A stretch of 64,000 nt of DNA from Hyphomicrobiales bacterium. Its GTDB lineage: Bacteria; Pseudomonadota; Alphaproteobacteria; Rhizobiales; Rhizobiaceae. Location: assembly GCA_900465675.1 (NCBI GenBank), contig UBJR01000019.1, forward strand, positions 62,001-126,000, written 5' to 3'. A program made the translations under genes and the position numbers. Shown here one piece after another: positions 9,101 through 18,800 of this stretch (its first letter is position 1; every line of letters begins with the position of its first letter). The notes below the pieces were generated by a model that saw only the letters and a program-made list of their open reading frames with translations, was not told the DNA's origin and did not search any database.

Positions 9101-10864
9101 GTGTCGCTATTCAAGGTCTATGCAAGAGCCTTGCGCTACCTTGGCGCATACAAGCTCCGCGTATCCCTGGTGGTCGTTGCCAACATTGTTCTGGCTGCCA
9201 TCACCATCGCGGAACCGATCCTCTTCGGCCGTATCATCGATGCCATCTCCGGCAAGGGTGACGTGAAGCCGATCCTCTTCATGTGGGCAGGCTTTGCCGT
9301 CTTCAACACCATCGCCTTCGTGCTTGTCGCCCGCGAGGCCGACAGGCTGGCGCATGGCCGCCGCGCCACGCTTCTGACCGAAGCCTTCGGCCGGATCATC
9401 TCCATGCCGCTCTCCTGGCATCACCAGCGTGGCACGTCGAATGCGCTGCATACGCTGCTGCGCGCCTGCGAGACGCTGTTCGGCCTCTGGCTCGAATTCA
9501 TGCGCAATCACCTGGCAACTGCCGTCGCCATCATGCTCTTGGTTCCGACCGCCATGATGATGGACCTACGCCTGTCTGCGGTGCTCGTCGTGCTCGGCGT
9601 TGCCTACTGGCTGATCGGCCGCCTCGTCATGAGCCGTACCAAGGATGGTCAGGCCTCGGTCGAAAACCACTACCACACCGTTTTTTCGCATGTCAGCGAC
9701 TCGATCAGCAACGTCTCGGTCCTGCATAGCTACAACCGTATCGACGCTGAAACCCGCGCCCTGAAGGGCTTCACCGACCGTCTGCTGCAGGCGCAGTATC
9801 CGGTTCTCGACTGGTGGGCGATCGCCGGCGCGCTGAACCGCATGGCTTCCACCATCGCCATGATGATCATTCTGGTCATCGGTACGCTGCTGGTTCAGGC
9901 TGGCGAACTGAAGATCGGTGACGTCATTGCCTTTATCGGCTTTGCCAACCTGCTGATCTCGCGCCTCGACCAGATGCGCCAGTTCGCAACGCAGATCTTT
10001 GAGGCCCGCTCGAAGCTCGAAGACTTCTATGTCCTCGAAGACTCCGTCCGTGACCGCGAAGAGCCTGCCGGCAATGTGGATATCAAGGACGTCAAGGGCG
10101 AAGTCGAATTCCGCGACGTCTCCTTCGGCTTCGGCAATTCCTCGCAGGGCCTGCACAGCGTCAACTTCAAGGCCAAGGCCGGCCAGACGATCGCCATCGT
10201 CGGCCCGACCGGCGCCGGCAAGACAACGCTCGTCAACCTGCTGCAGCGCGTCTATGACCCTGACAGCGGCGAGATCCTGGTTGACGGCCAGGACATCACC
10301 AAGGTCACCCGCAAGTCGCTGCGCCGCTATATCGCGACCGTCTTCCAGGATGCCGGTCTACTGAACCGCTCGATCAGCGACAACATCCGCCTTGGCCGCG
10401 AAGGCGCCAGCGAAGAAGAGATGCGTCAGGCAGCAGAAGCCGCCGCCGCCGCCGACTTCATCGAGACGCGCGAAGACCAGTATGACACCCATGTCGGCGA
10501 GCGCGGCAACCGTCTCTCCGGTGGTGAGCGTCAGCGCATCGCGATCGCCCGCGCCATCCTGAAGGATGCGCCCATCCTAGTGCTCGACGAAGCGACCAGC
10601 GCGCTCGACGTCGAAACGGAAAACCGCGTGAAGGCTGCTATCGACAACCTGCGCCAGAACCGCACCACCTTCATCATCGCCCACCGTCTGTCGACGGTCC
10701 GCGAGGCCGACAAGGTGCTTTTCCTCGACAACGGCCGGATCGTCGAGCAGGGCAGCTTCGATGAACTGAGCCAGAGCAACGGCCGCTTTGCCGCCCTGCT
10801 CCGCGCCAGCGGCATCCTGACGGACGAAGAAGTCCGCAAGGCGCATGCGACCGAAGCCGCATAA
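9101..10864 (+). CDS. ndvA: cyclic beta-1,2-glucan exporter, ABC transporter NdvA/ChvA
   Basis: The product is a 587-residue half-transporter (fused membrane and ATPase domains) that exports cyclic beta-1,2-glucan from cytoplasm to periplasm; it is needed for osmoadaptation and for nodule invasion or plant attachment in relatives. About six hydrophobic helices occupy residues 15-290, followed by the ATPase with Walker A G-P-T-G-A-G-K-T (368-375), L-S-G-G-E-R-Q (near 472) and D-E-A-T-S-A-L-D (near 496). Sequence blocks such as A-D-R-L-A-H-G-R-R-A and the C-terminal S-N-G-R-F-A-A-L-L-R-A-S-G-I-L-T-D-E are those of NdvA/ChvA. A GTG start at 9101 is supported by AAGAGGT 7 bases upstream. A strong terminator follows. 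The synthase gene ndvB and an opgC-like gene lie nearby. Confidence 0.96.
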   Translation: MSLFKVYARALRYLGAYKLRVSLVVVANIVLAAITIAEPILFGRIIDAISGKGDVKPILFMWAGFAVFNTIAFVLVAREADRLAHGRRATLLTEAFGRIISMPLSWHHQRGTSNALHTLLRACETLFGLWLEFMRNHLATAVAIMLLVPTAMMMDLRLSAVLVVLGVAYWLIGRLVMSRTKDGQASVENHYHTVFSHVSDSISNVSVLHSYNRIDAETRALKGFTDRLLQAQYPVLDWWAIAGALNRMASTIAMMIILVIGTLLVQAGELKIGDVIAFIGFANLLISRLDQMRQFATQIFEARSKLEDFYVLEDSVRDREEPAGNVDIKDVKGEVEFRDVSFGFGNSSQGLHSVNFKAKAGQTIAIVGPTGAGKTTLVNLLQRVYDPDSGEILVDGQDITKVTRKSLRRYIATVFQDAGLLNRSISDNIRLGREGASEEEMRQAAEAAAAADFIETREDQYDTHVGERGNRLSGGERQRIAIARAILKDAPILVLDEATSALDVETENRVKAAIDNLRQNRTTFIIAHRLSTVREADKVLFLDNGRIVEQGSFDELSQSNGRFAALLRASGILTDEEVRKAHATEAA

Positions 10865-10892
10865 ACTAGCGGCCGCACAGAACTTGGATATC

Positions 10893-10923
10893 AGGCCGGA
10901 GGGTTCGCCCCTCCGGCCTTTTT
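10893..10923 (+). terminator. rho-independent terminator after ndvA
   Basis: An 11-bp perfect stem (AGGCCGGAGGG with its complement), a 5-base loop and a run of Ts lie 28 bases after the ndvA stop codon. Confidence 0.9.
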
Positions 10924-11145
10924 CTTATGTGGCCAGTCGAGCATGAACCTGCTCGCACTCTCAACACCGGACTTCTGCGGCCCATCGCTTAAACGACGCC
11001 TGTGTCTGCAGCTTAGAGGCAGATTGATTGGGGCGGAGCCAGACGGCAGCAGCGGATCGTGGGACATCACCAGCCAAGGATGAGAGCTTTAATCTCCCAC
11101 TGGAAGGCTCTAGCATCGCCCCTTCAGAACCAGGGAGGATCCATC

Positions 11146-11499
11146 ATGGCCGTACGCCGCATCATTGCCAATCTGCCGGCAGCCGATCCGGCACGGACGC
11201 AGCGCTTCTATGGTGAAGTGCTTGGGTTGGATGTGCTGATGGACCATGGCTGGATCATTACCTATGGCAACGCCACCGCGATGCAGGTTCAGCTCAGCAT
11301 TGCCAGCGGGGGCGGCTCAGGCACGCCTGTTCCGGATATCTCCATGGAAGTCGATGATGTCGATGCCGTTCTCTCGGCGATGCGGCAAGCAGAGTTCGAG
11401 ATCGTCTACGGCCCCGCCGACGAGCCATGGGGCGTCCGGCGCTTCTATGTCCGCGATCCCGCGGGCAAGCTCGTCAACATCCTGCAGCACATAAAATAA
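11146..11499 (+). CDS. VOC-family (glyoxalase/bleomycin-resistance-like) protein
   Basis: The product is a small 117-residue vicinal-oxygen-chelate fold protein. It shows the family features: a start helix with D-P-A-R-T-Q-R-F-Y-G-E-V-L-G-L, a central beta segment (S-M-E-V-D-D-V-D-A-V) and the C-terminal R-R-F-Y-V-R-D-P-A-G-K-L-V-N-I-L. Members bind a metal and act on small molecules or bind antibiotics; the substrate here cannot be inferred. The ATG at 11146 has GGGAGG 7 bases upstream; upstream in-frame ATGs lack such a site. The gene stands alone between the ndvA terminator and the convergent opgC-like gene. Confidence 0.85.
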   Translation: MAVRRIIANLPAADPARTQRFYGEVLGLDVLMDHGWIITYGNATAMQVQLSIASGGGSGTPVPDISMEVDDVDAVLSAMRQAEFEIVYGPADEPWGVRRFYVRDPAGKLVNILQHIK

Positions 11500-11526
11500 G
11501 CCGGCGGGCTCGTGAGCCGCCGGCTT
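11498..11526. terminator. hairpin between convergent VOC and opgC-like genes
   Basis: A perfect 10-bp stem, AAGCCGGCGG with its complement, overlaps the VOC stop codon. It lacks a long U-run in either direction, so it may be a weak bidirectional terminator. Confidence 0.5.
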
Positions 11527-11552
11527 GATACCTTCGAACCTGTAGGGCGCCG

Positions 11553-12761
11553 CTACTTTCGCCCGTCATTGATCCGCACGGGAACCGGCATGGCGCCGCG
11601 TCCGATCGCCGGCTTAGCCTTCTCATCCAGACGCTTGCGCTCCAGATGGTAGGCATAGGCGAACTGCGCGGCGATACCGGCAACCACGAACATCGGGCCG
11701 ATAAACTGATCGCGGTTGGTGACATAGAGCAGGACCTGACCCGCCATCGCCAGGATCGTACCGGCAACGAAGATGTTCAGCGAATGCCGGCCAAGGATCG
11801 TCAACGGATGATCCGCCGGGCGGCGCAGCATGCGCGACAGCGCCGGGATGTTGATGACGAGATAGGTCAGGGCCAGCACATGCAACAGACGCGGCAGCGA
11901 CAGGAAGGTCTTGTCGAACCCGGTCAGAACGCTTGGGAGACCCAGTGCCGCCAGCGCATTGCCGAGATCCCAGAGGTGACCGACAACCCAGGCGAAGGAC
12001 AGGGCCACATAGCCGGATGCCAGCACGAACAGGATCGGGTGCTGCGGCAGCGAGCCGCCGCGCTTGACGTGCATCATCCCGACGATGCCGATGGTGAAGA
12101 TGAACTGCCAGGACAGCGGGTTCAGAAACCAGTAGTCGGCAATGATCATGTTGTGCGGGGCGATCTGATAGATGCCGGCGATCAGCCACACAGCGCCCGA
12201 TAGGCTGAGCGCCAGCAGTGGGTGCCAGGAATTCAGCAGCAGGATGATCGGCACCATCAGCATCAGCGCGCCATACATCGGCAGGATATTGTTGTAGCCA
12301 ATCTGGTGGCCGAGCAGCAGCAGCGCCGGAATGCCCTCTTTCAGATTTGTCAGCACGGCAAGAATATTGATTTCCACCAGCAATCCAGGCCGGTGGAAGA
12401 GCCAGGCGCCGCAAATGAACAGCGCCAGCGTCATGAAGGTGGTGATCATATGGGCAAGATAAAGCGTGAAGGCACGCTTCACGGCCTTCTTCGCCATTTC
12501 CAGCCTGCGGCCGAACTTGAAGCCCGATCCATAGGCCAGGCCGACAGCGATACCTGAGATCAGGACGAAAGCCTCGGCTGCATCGGAGAAGCCGAAATTC
12601 TTCGTCGTCACATATTCGAAAATCTGCCCGGGGACGTGGTTGATGAAGATCGTGATCAGCGCCAGCCCGCGCAACACGTCTAGTCTTGTGTCACGTTGCG
12701 GCCGGGCCGCAGATCGGGAAACGCGCTCAGCGCCGATGGCTTTTTCCGGCGGAGTCGCCAT
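11553..12761 (-). CDS. opgC: OpgC-family membrane acyltransferase (glucan substituent transfer)
   Basis: The product is a 402-residue integral membrane protein of the OpgC family, related to acyltransferase-3 proteins; family members add succinyl residues to osmoregulated periplasmic glucans. After a short polar N-terminus come R-L-D-V-L-R-G-L-A-L-I-T-I-F-I-N-H (R-x-D..R-G and the candidate catalytic histidine), about ten hydrophobic helices, and the P-L-T-I-L-G-R-H-S-L-N-I-F segment typical of the family. The ATG at 12761 has AGGAGAG 6 bases upstream; a longer in-frame start is unsupported. It lies 97 bases downstream of ndvB on the same strand, so modification of the NdvB product is a natural inference. 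The exact substituent is not shown by the sequence. Confidence 0.88.
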   Translation of the reverse strand: MATPPEKAIGAERVSRSAARPQRDTRLDVLRGLALITIFINHVPGQIFEYVTTKNFGFSDAAEAFVLISGIAVGLAYGSGFKFGRRLEMAKKAVKRAFTLYLAHMITTFMTLALFICGAWLFHRPGLLVEINILAVLTNLKEGIPALLLLGHQIGYNNILPMYGALMLMVPIILLLNSWHPLLALSLSGAVWLIAGIYQIAPHNMIIADYWFLNPLSWQFIFTIGIVGMMHVKRGGSLPQHPILFVLASGYVALSFAWVVGHLWDLGNALAALGLPSVLTGFDKTFLSLPRLLHVLALTYLVINIPALSRMLRRPADHPLTILGRHSLNIFVAGTILAMAGQVLLYVTNRDQFIGPMFVVAGIAAQFAYAYHLERKRLDEKAKPAIGRGAMPVPVRINDGRK

Positions 12762-12793
12762 TATTCTCTCCTGGTTCCGATTTGCAAACGCGG

Positions 12794-12825
12794 TTGCGGC
12801 CAAAAGGTTTCCCTTTTGGCCGCAA
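12794..12825 (-). repeat. 14-bp perfect inverted repeat between ndvB and the opgC-like gene
   Basis: TTGCGGCCAAAAGG and its exact complement are separated by four bases. On the transcribed minus strand this is a very stable hairpin 33 bases beyond the ndvB stop codon. No U-run follows it. It could stabilise the 3' end of ndvB mRNA or reduce read-through into the opgC-like gene. Confidence 0.7.
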
Positions 12826-12858
12826 CGAATCGCCGGAGTGTGAGCTTAGGAAATGCTG

Positions 12859-15800
12859 CTATCCGACCGGATATCCCTCAGAGGGATTGGCGATGTCGTT
12901 GCCATTGATAACAACACTGTAGCCGCCGGGTTGGGACGATTTTGAGACCGAAATACGGTATTTCACACCGGAATGTTCGACCTCCGCCGAGAAGCCATCC
13001 CAGGTGCTCGGCAGCGCCGGACGGACAAATAGACGCCCGTCCTTCAGCCGGATTCCGAGGATGCCTTCGACGGCGGCGCGATAGAGCCAGCCGGCCGATC
13101 CCGTGTACCAGGTCCAGCCGCCGCGGCCCTTGAGAGCGCCTTCGCCATAGACGTCGGCGGCAATCGTGTAGGGCTCGACGCGATAATGCTCGGCCGATCC
13201 CTTGTCCCGCGAATGGGTGATCGGGTTCAGCAGTTCGAAGCAGGCGAACGCATCGTCGCCCCGGTTCATCTCGGCAAGCGCCATGACCACCCAAGTCGCC
13301 GCATGCGTATACTGGCCACCGTTCTCGCGAACGCCCGGAGGATAGGCCTTGATATAGCCCGGGTCCTTCGCCGAGGTGGCGAAGGGCGGCGTGAACAGGC
13401 GGATGATCCGGGTATCGCGATCGACGAGGCGGTTCAGCACCGCATCCATCGCCGTCTTCGCATGCTCGGGATCGCCTTCGCCCGAAAGCACGCTCCAGGA
13501 CTGCGCGATCGAATCGATCTGGCATTCCAGGCTTTCCTTTGATCCCAGCAGGCTGCCGTCGTCGAACGTGCCGCGGCGATAGTAGCCGCCGTCCCAGCCT
13601 GCACTCTCCAGTGCCGCCTTCAGCTCGCCAAGGTGCTTGGTCCAGCGCTCGACGCGAGTCGTGTCGCCACGCTCCTGCGCATAAGGTGTGAACGAGCGAA
13701 GTGCACCGGCAAGGAACCAGCCGAGCCAGACACTGGTGCCCTGGCCATGGATGCCGACGCGGTTCATGCCATCGTTCCAGTCGCCACCGAGGATCAGCGG
13801 CATGCCGTTCGAGCCGGTCCGCTTGATCGCCAGATCGAGGGCGAGAGCGGCATGTTCGTAGATGCTCGCCTTGTCCTCTGAAATCTCCGGCTTGTAGAAC
13901 GAGTCGTGCTGTCCTTCGAGAAGCGCCGGCCCTTCGAGGAACGGCAGCTCTTCGTCGAGCACGGACTTGTCGCCGGTGACGCTGCAATAGTGATGGATGC
14001 CATAGGCAAGCCAGACAACGTCGTCGGAGATCAGCGTACGGACGCCCGCACCCGTTCCCGGCAGCCACCAATGCTGAACGTCGCCTTCGCGGAACTGACG
14101 CGAAGCGGCGTTGACGATCTGGTTGCGCGCCAGCGACGGATCCTGCAGCACGAAGGCCAGAGTATCCTGCAGCTGGTCGCGGAAGCCGAAGGCACCGCTC
14201 GCCTGATAGAAGGCCGAGCGCGCCATGATGCGGCAGCCGAGGCTCTGATAGGGCAGCCATGCGTTGATCAGGTTGTTCATGCCCTGATCAGGCGTGGAAA
14301 TCTGCACCTTGCCGGTAAAGCCCTGCCAGAAATCGCGGTTTGCCTGAACGGCATCGTCGATGCTTGCAGAACGGATATCCTTGACCAGAGCAGCCGCCTC
14401 GTCCTTCGAGCCGGTATCCCCGAGGAAGAACGTCACGTCGCGGCTTTCGCCGGGCGAAAGCGTGATATCGATCGCGAGCACCGCGGCCGGATCGCCGTCG
14501 AGTTCCTTCGCGCCCGAAAGCGGAACGGAGGGCTTCAACGCCTGCGGCGACTGGATCGTACCCGCCTTGCCGATGAATTCGCGGCGGCTGGTCGCGAAGC
14601 TCGATGGTTTCTCGCTCGCCGCGAAGAACGATACGCGCTTCGAAAAATCGATGCTGTACTGGTTGGCGGCGAAGAGAGCGCCCGTCTCCTCATCTGCCGA
14701 TGACAGGATGAAGGGTGTGGTACGCTGCGGATTATTGCCAAGCACCCACTCGACATAGCCATAAAGCCTGAGCTTGCGGGCGCCGGAGCCGTTGTTGCGC
14801 AGGCGCACGCGCTGCATCTTCACCGGCTTTTCGCGATGAACGGTCTGGGTGACCTCCATGGCGATATCGTTCTGCTCGCTGGAGAAGACCGAGTAGCCGA
14901 GACCATGGCGGGTTTCGAAACGCGCGTCGGCGCGCTGCGACAAACCGGCATAGGGCGTCAGGATGGCGTTGTTGTCGAGGTCGGCGACATAGATCGCCTC
15001 GCCTGAGCGATTGACCACGGCATCGTTCGACCAGCTGGTCAGCTGATAGTCACGCGAGTTCACCGACCAGGTGAAACCGGCACCTTCAGCGGAAACATGG
15101 AAGCCGAACTTGTCGTTCGAGATCACGTTGATCCACGGCTGCGGCGTTGCGGTGCCGCCGGCAAGGCGGACGACATATTCGCGGCCGTCGCGGGCAAAGC
15201 CACCAAAGCCGTTCCAGAAGTCGAGATCGCCCTGCTCCTCGATGTCAGCAGCAACCGGACGCGGCTTGATGACAGGCGCGATGCGCTTCGGCGCTGCCGC
15301 CTTGGCGCGTTCGGCCGCCTTCTGCATCTCTTCCTGCTCTTCCTTCGAAGGCGAGGTCAGAGCAATGGCGCGATTGATCTGATCGATCACCTTGCCATTC
15401 TTCGCGTGGAAGGTGACGCGGGCAGCGGCCAGCAGCGCGTGATAGGTCGTCTCCTCCATCAGATCCTTGCGGACGGCAAAGATATGCTGGCGTAGACCAT
15501 CGGCCTGGCCCATCCGGCGGACGTTTTCGCACATCTGGTCGACAGCGTGCTGCATGTCCTGCGCATAGGAAGAGGCGCGCTCGTTCATGATCACCAGATC
15601 GGCAGTGACGCCGCGCGAGCGCAGATATTCCTGCGTCAGCAGCGCTTCACGCACGATATCGAGATCCAGATCATCGTTGATGCGAAGCATGAAGATCGGG
15701 AAGTCGCCCGAGATCGCCAGCGGCCAGAGCGACGACTGCGAGGCCATGCCCGCCTGAACAGCAGCGGCATCGGCGCGCAGATCCATGTCGGGATAGACCA

Positions 15801-18800
15801 GATAGCGGCCGAGATGCTGGAAGGCAGCGGCCTGCTGCGAGGTCACGCCGACATGGCGCATCTGCACCTGCGTGCGCGTCCAGGCCTGAACCAGCTCGTG
15901 CTGGAAAGCATCGGCGTGGCGGTAGCGCTCGACGGCCTTGTCCACTTCGTCGCGGCTTGGCGCGGCGATGGTCCAGAAGATCACGCTGACCTTCTTGCCG
16001 GCAGGCACTCGAACCGTGCGGCGCAGCGACAGGATCGGATCGAGCGTGAAGCCGTCGGTACCCGACAGCGTCGCGCCCGGATCGAAGGCAGCAGCGTCAG
16101 AAAGGCTGCGGCCGCGGCCGAGGAACTTGCGGCGATCGGTTTCGAACTCGGTCTGACGCTGCGGACCGGCGCTGTCGACGATCAGATGGGCGATGCTCAT
16201 ATTCGCTTCATTCGGATCGCGCTTGTTGCGCTCGGCGCGGATCACGTCGCCACGCTTGCCGAAGTCGGTCTTGACGAACATGCGGGCAAAGGCCGGATGG
16301 GCATTGTCCGTGTCGTCGCTGGTGAGCACGGGCTCCATATAGGAGGTCACTTCGATGAAGCGATCTTCCGAGCCCATGTTGAGCAGCGTCAGGCGGCGGC
16401 CGTCGGCATCATGCTCGGTTGCGACGATGCATTCGACTTCGCTGGTCAGATCGCCGACGACCTTGGTGAACTCTGCCTTTTCATCGGCGAAGAGCACGTT
16501 GACCTTTTCGCCTTCGACACTCTTCGGCTCCGCGGTCGCCGACCACCATTCGTTGGTGACAGTATCGCGCAGGAAGATGAAGCTGCCCCAGCGGTCTTCG
16601 GTCGGGTCGGGCTTCCAGCGGGTGACGGACTGCCCGTTCCAGCGGGCGTAACCGGCGCCGGTTGCCGTCAACATCATCGAATAGTGGCCGTTCGACAGGA
16701 AGACGAGTTCGCGGTCGCGAGACAGCGGATCGGCAATCTTGCGCAGTTCCGGACGCAGAAGATCGTCCTGGATGCTGGCAGGCGTGTCGGACTCGTGCTT
16801 GCCGCTCATCACGGGGATATCGCGTGGCGCCTTTTCCTGCAGCAGCAGCTCGGCCGCTTCGATCACCGGATCGGAGTGGAAGAGTTCGCGGAGGTGACCG
16901 TTAAAGGCGACGTTGGCGACTGCCGCGATCGACATGCCATGGTGGTGGGCATAGTAGTTGTAGACCACCGCACACTTCTTGCCCTCAGGCACGCGGGTCG
17001 GCGTGAAGTCGACGGCGTCATGATAGCCATATTTGCCAAGTGCGCCGAGCGCACGCAGGCGATCGAGGTTTTCGAGCGCAGCCTTCGGATCGTATTGGCT
17101 GGCCAGGATCGATGCATAAGGCGCAATGACGGCGTTGTGGCCGAGGCCACGCTTCAGGCCAAGCGTCGGCACACCGAAGTTGGTGTACTGGTAGTTCATG
17201 TTATGGTCGCGGGCATTGAAGGCCGCTTCCGAGATGCCCCACGGAATGCCGAGCTTCCGGCCGTAGTTCATCTGCTCGACGATGACGAGATTGTTGGTCT
17301 GGTTGAGAATACCGCCACCGCGCTCCTGCATGACGAGCGGCGGCATCAGATATTCGAACATAGAGCCGGACCACGAGACCAGCGCGCCCCGCGAGCCGAC
17401 CGGAACGACCTGACGTCCCAAGCGGTACCAGTGCTCCGTCGGCAGATCGCCCTTGGCGATACCGAACAGCGAGGTCAGGCGGCATTCCGATGCCAGGAGG
17501 TCGTAGCACGCCTGATCGAGTTCGCCGCTTTCGACTCGGTAACCGATCGACAGCAGGCGGCGCTCCGGACGGAACAGGAACGAGAAGTCCATCGAGAAGG
17601 CGAGATCTCGCGCCTTGTCGCGCAATGCAATCAGGCGCGGACGCAGCGGATCGATATTCGACAGATCGTAGGTGCTGTCGGAAATATGCGCTTCGCAGAC
17701 CTTCACCAGCTGCTCGGCCCAGCGGGTCAGCTCGCCGCTGAGCGACGACTTGACCTCATGGTCGAGATTGGCAGCCAGCTTCTGGATGTCGCGAGCGAGA
17801 ACCGCCAGGTTGATAACGCGGATCGAGGCGAACTCATGCTCGCGCTTCACGGCAGCCAGCGCGTTCTGGAAGCCGATGATGCGTTCTTCCAGGCGGCGGC
17901 GTAGCGGGCGGACGGTCTTGCGATCGTCAGGCAGGTCGGCCAGCACTTCGCCGAGAATGCCGGCAGTATCGCCGACGCCATCGAGATTGCCCTGCATATG
18001 CGCCGACGGCGCTTCCGCCCAGTTCCGGCACGCCGACGAAACGGCGATCAGGTGACCAGCCAGGTTGCCGCTATCGACGGCCGAGACATAGCGCGGGCCA
18101 AGCGTCTGCAGCGTATCGGTATGATACCAGTTGAACAGGTGGCCACGATACTTCTCCATCTTGTCGATGGTGGCGATCGTCTTTTCCAGCCGGTCGATCG
18201 TCTCCTCGAAGGAGAACCAGCCGAACTGACGGCCGGAAACGACCGAGAGAAGATAGACGCCGATATTGGTCGGCGACGTCCGGGTTGCCACGATCACGTG
18301 CGGCGTTTCCTGCACGTTGTCAGGCGGCAGATGGTTCTGCTCGGCCGTCGTGAACGTGTCGAAATAACGCCAGGTGCGGCGTGCGATCTTACGCAGTTCG
18401 GTGGAGTCGGACTCCGCCACTTCGAGCCGGTCTTCGGTTTCCGCCGACTGGCTCACATAATAGGCAACGAGTGGCGAAAGGATCCAAAGAACGGCGAAGG
18501 GAATGCCGACGAGGAAGGCCTTGTCGCCCGAGAGCGCCGCGAAGGCGAGGGCAAGCAGCGCCAGCACCGGCGCATGCCACATGGCCTTGTAATAGGAGGC
18601 AATCGTTCCCTGTTTGCCAGCCTGAACGCTGGCGGCGGTGCGCCATTGCAGCATCAGCTTGTGGCTGAAGAACAGACGGTACAGCGAGCGGCCGATGGCA
18701 TCGGCCATCATGCAGGCGGTATCGGCGATGAAGACGATCCGCAGTGCCACCTGGGCGTTCGCCGCGCGGATATCCGACCAGACCGTATAGAGATGGGCGC

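Noticed and set aside
15547..17904. 785-codon open frame antisense to ndvB (and other long frames opposite ndvB and pyc)
   Set aside because: High-GC coding DNA leaves long antisense frames; it lacks a ribosome-binding site and family features, while the ndvB frame is unmistakable.
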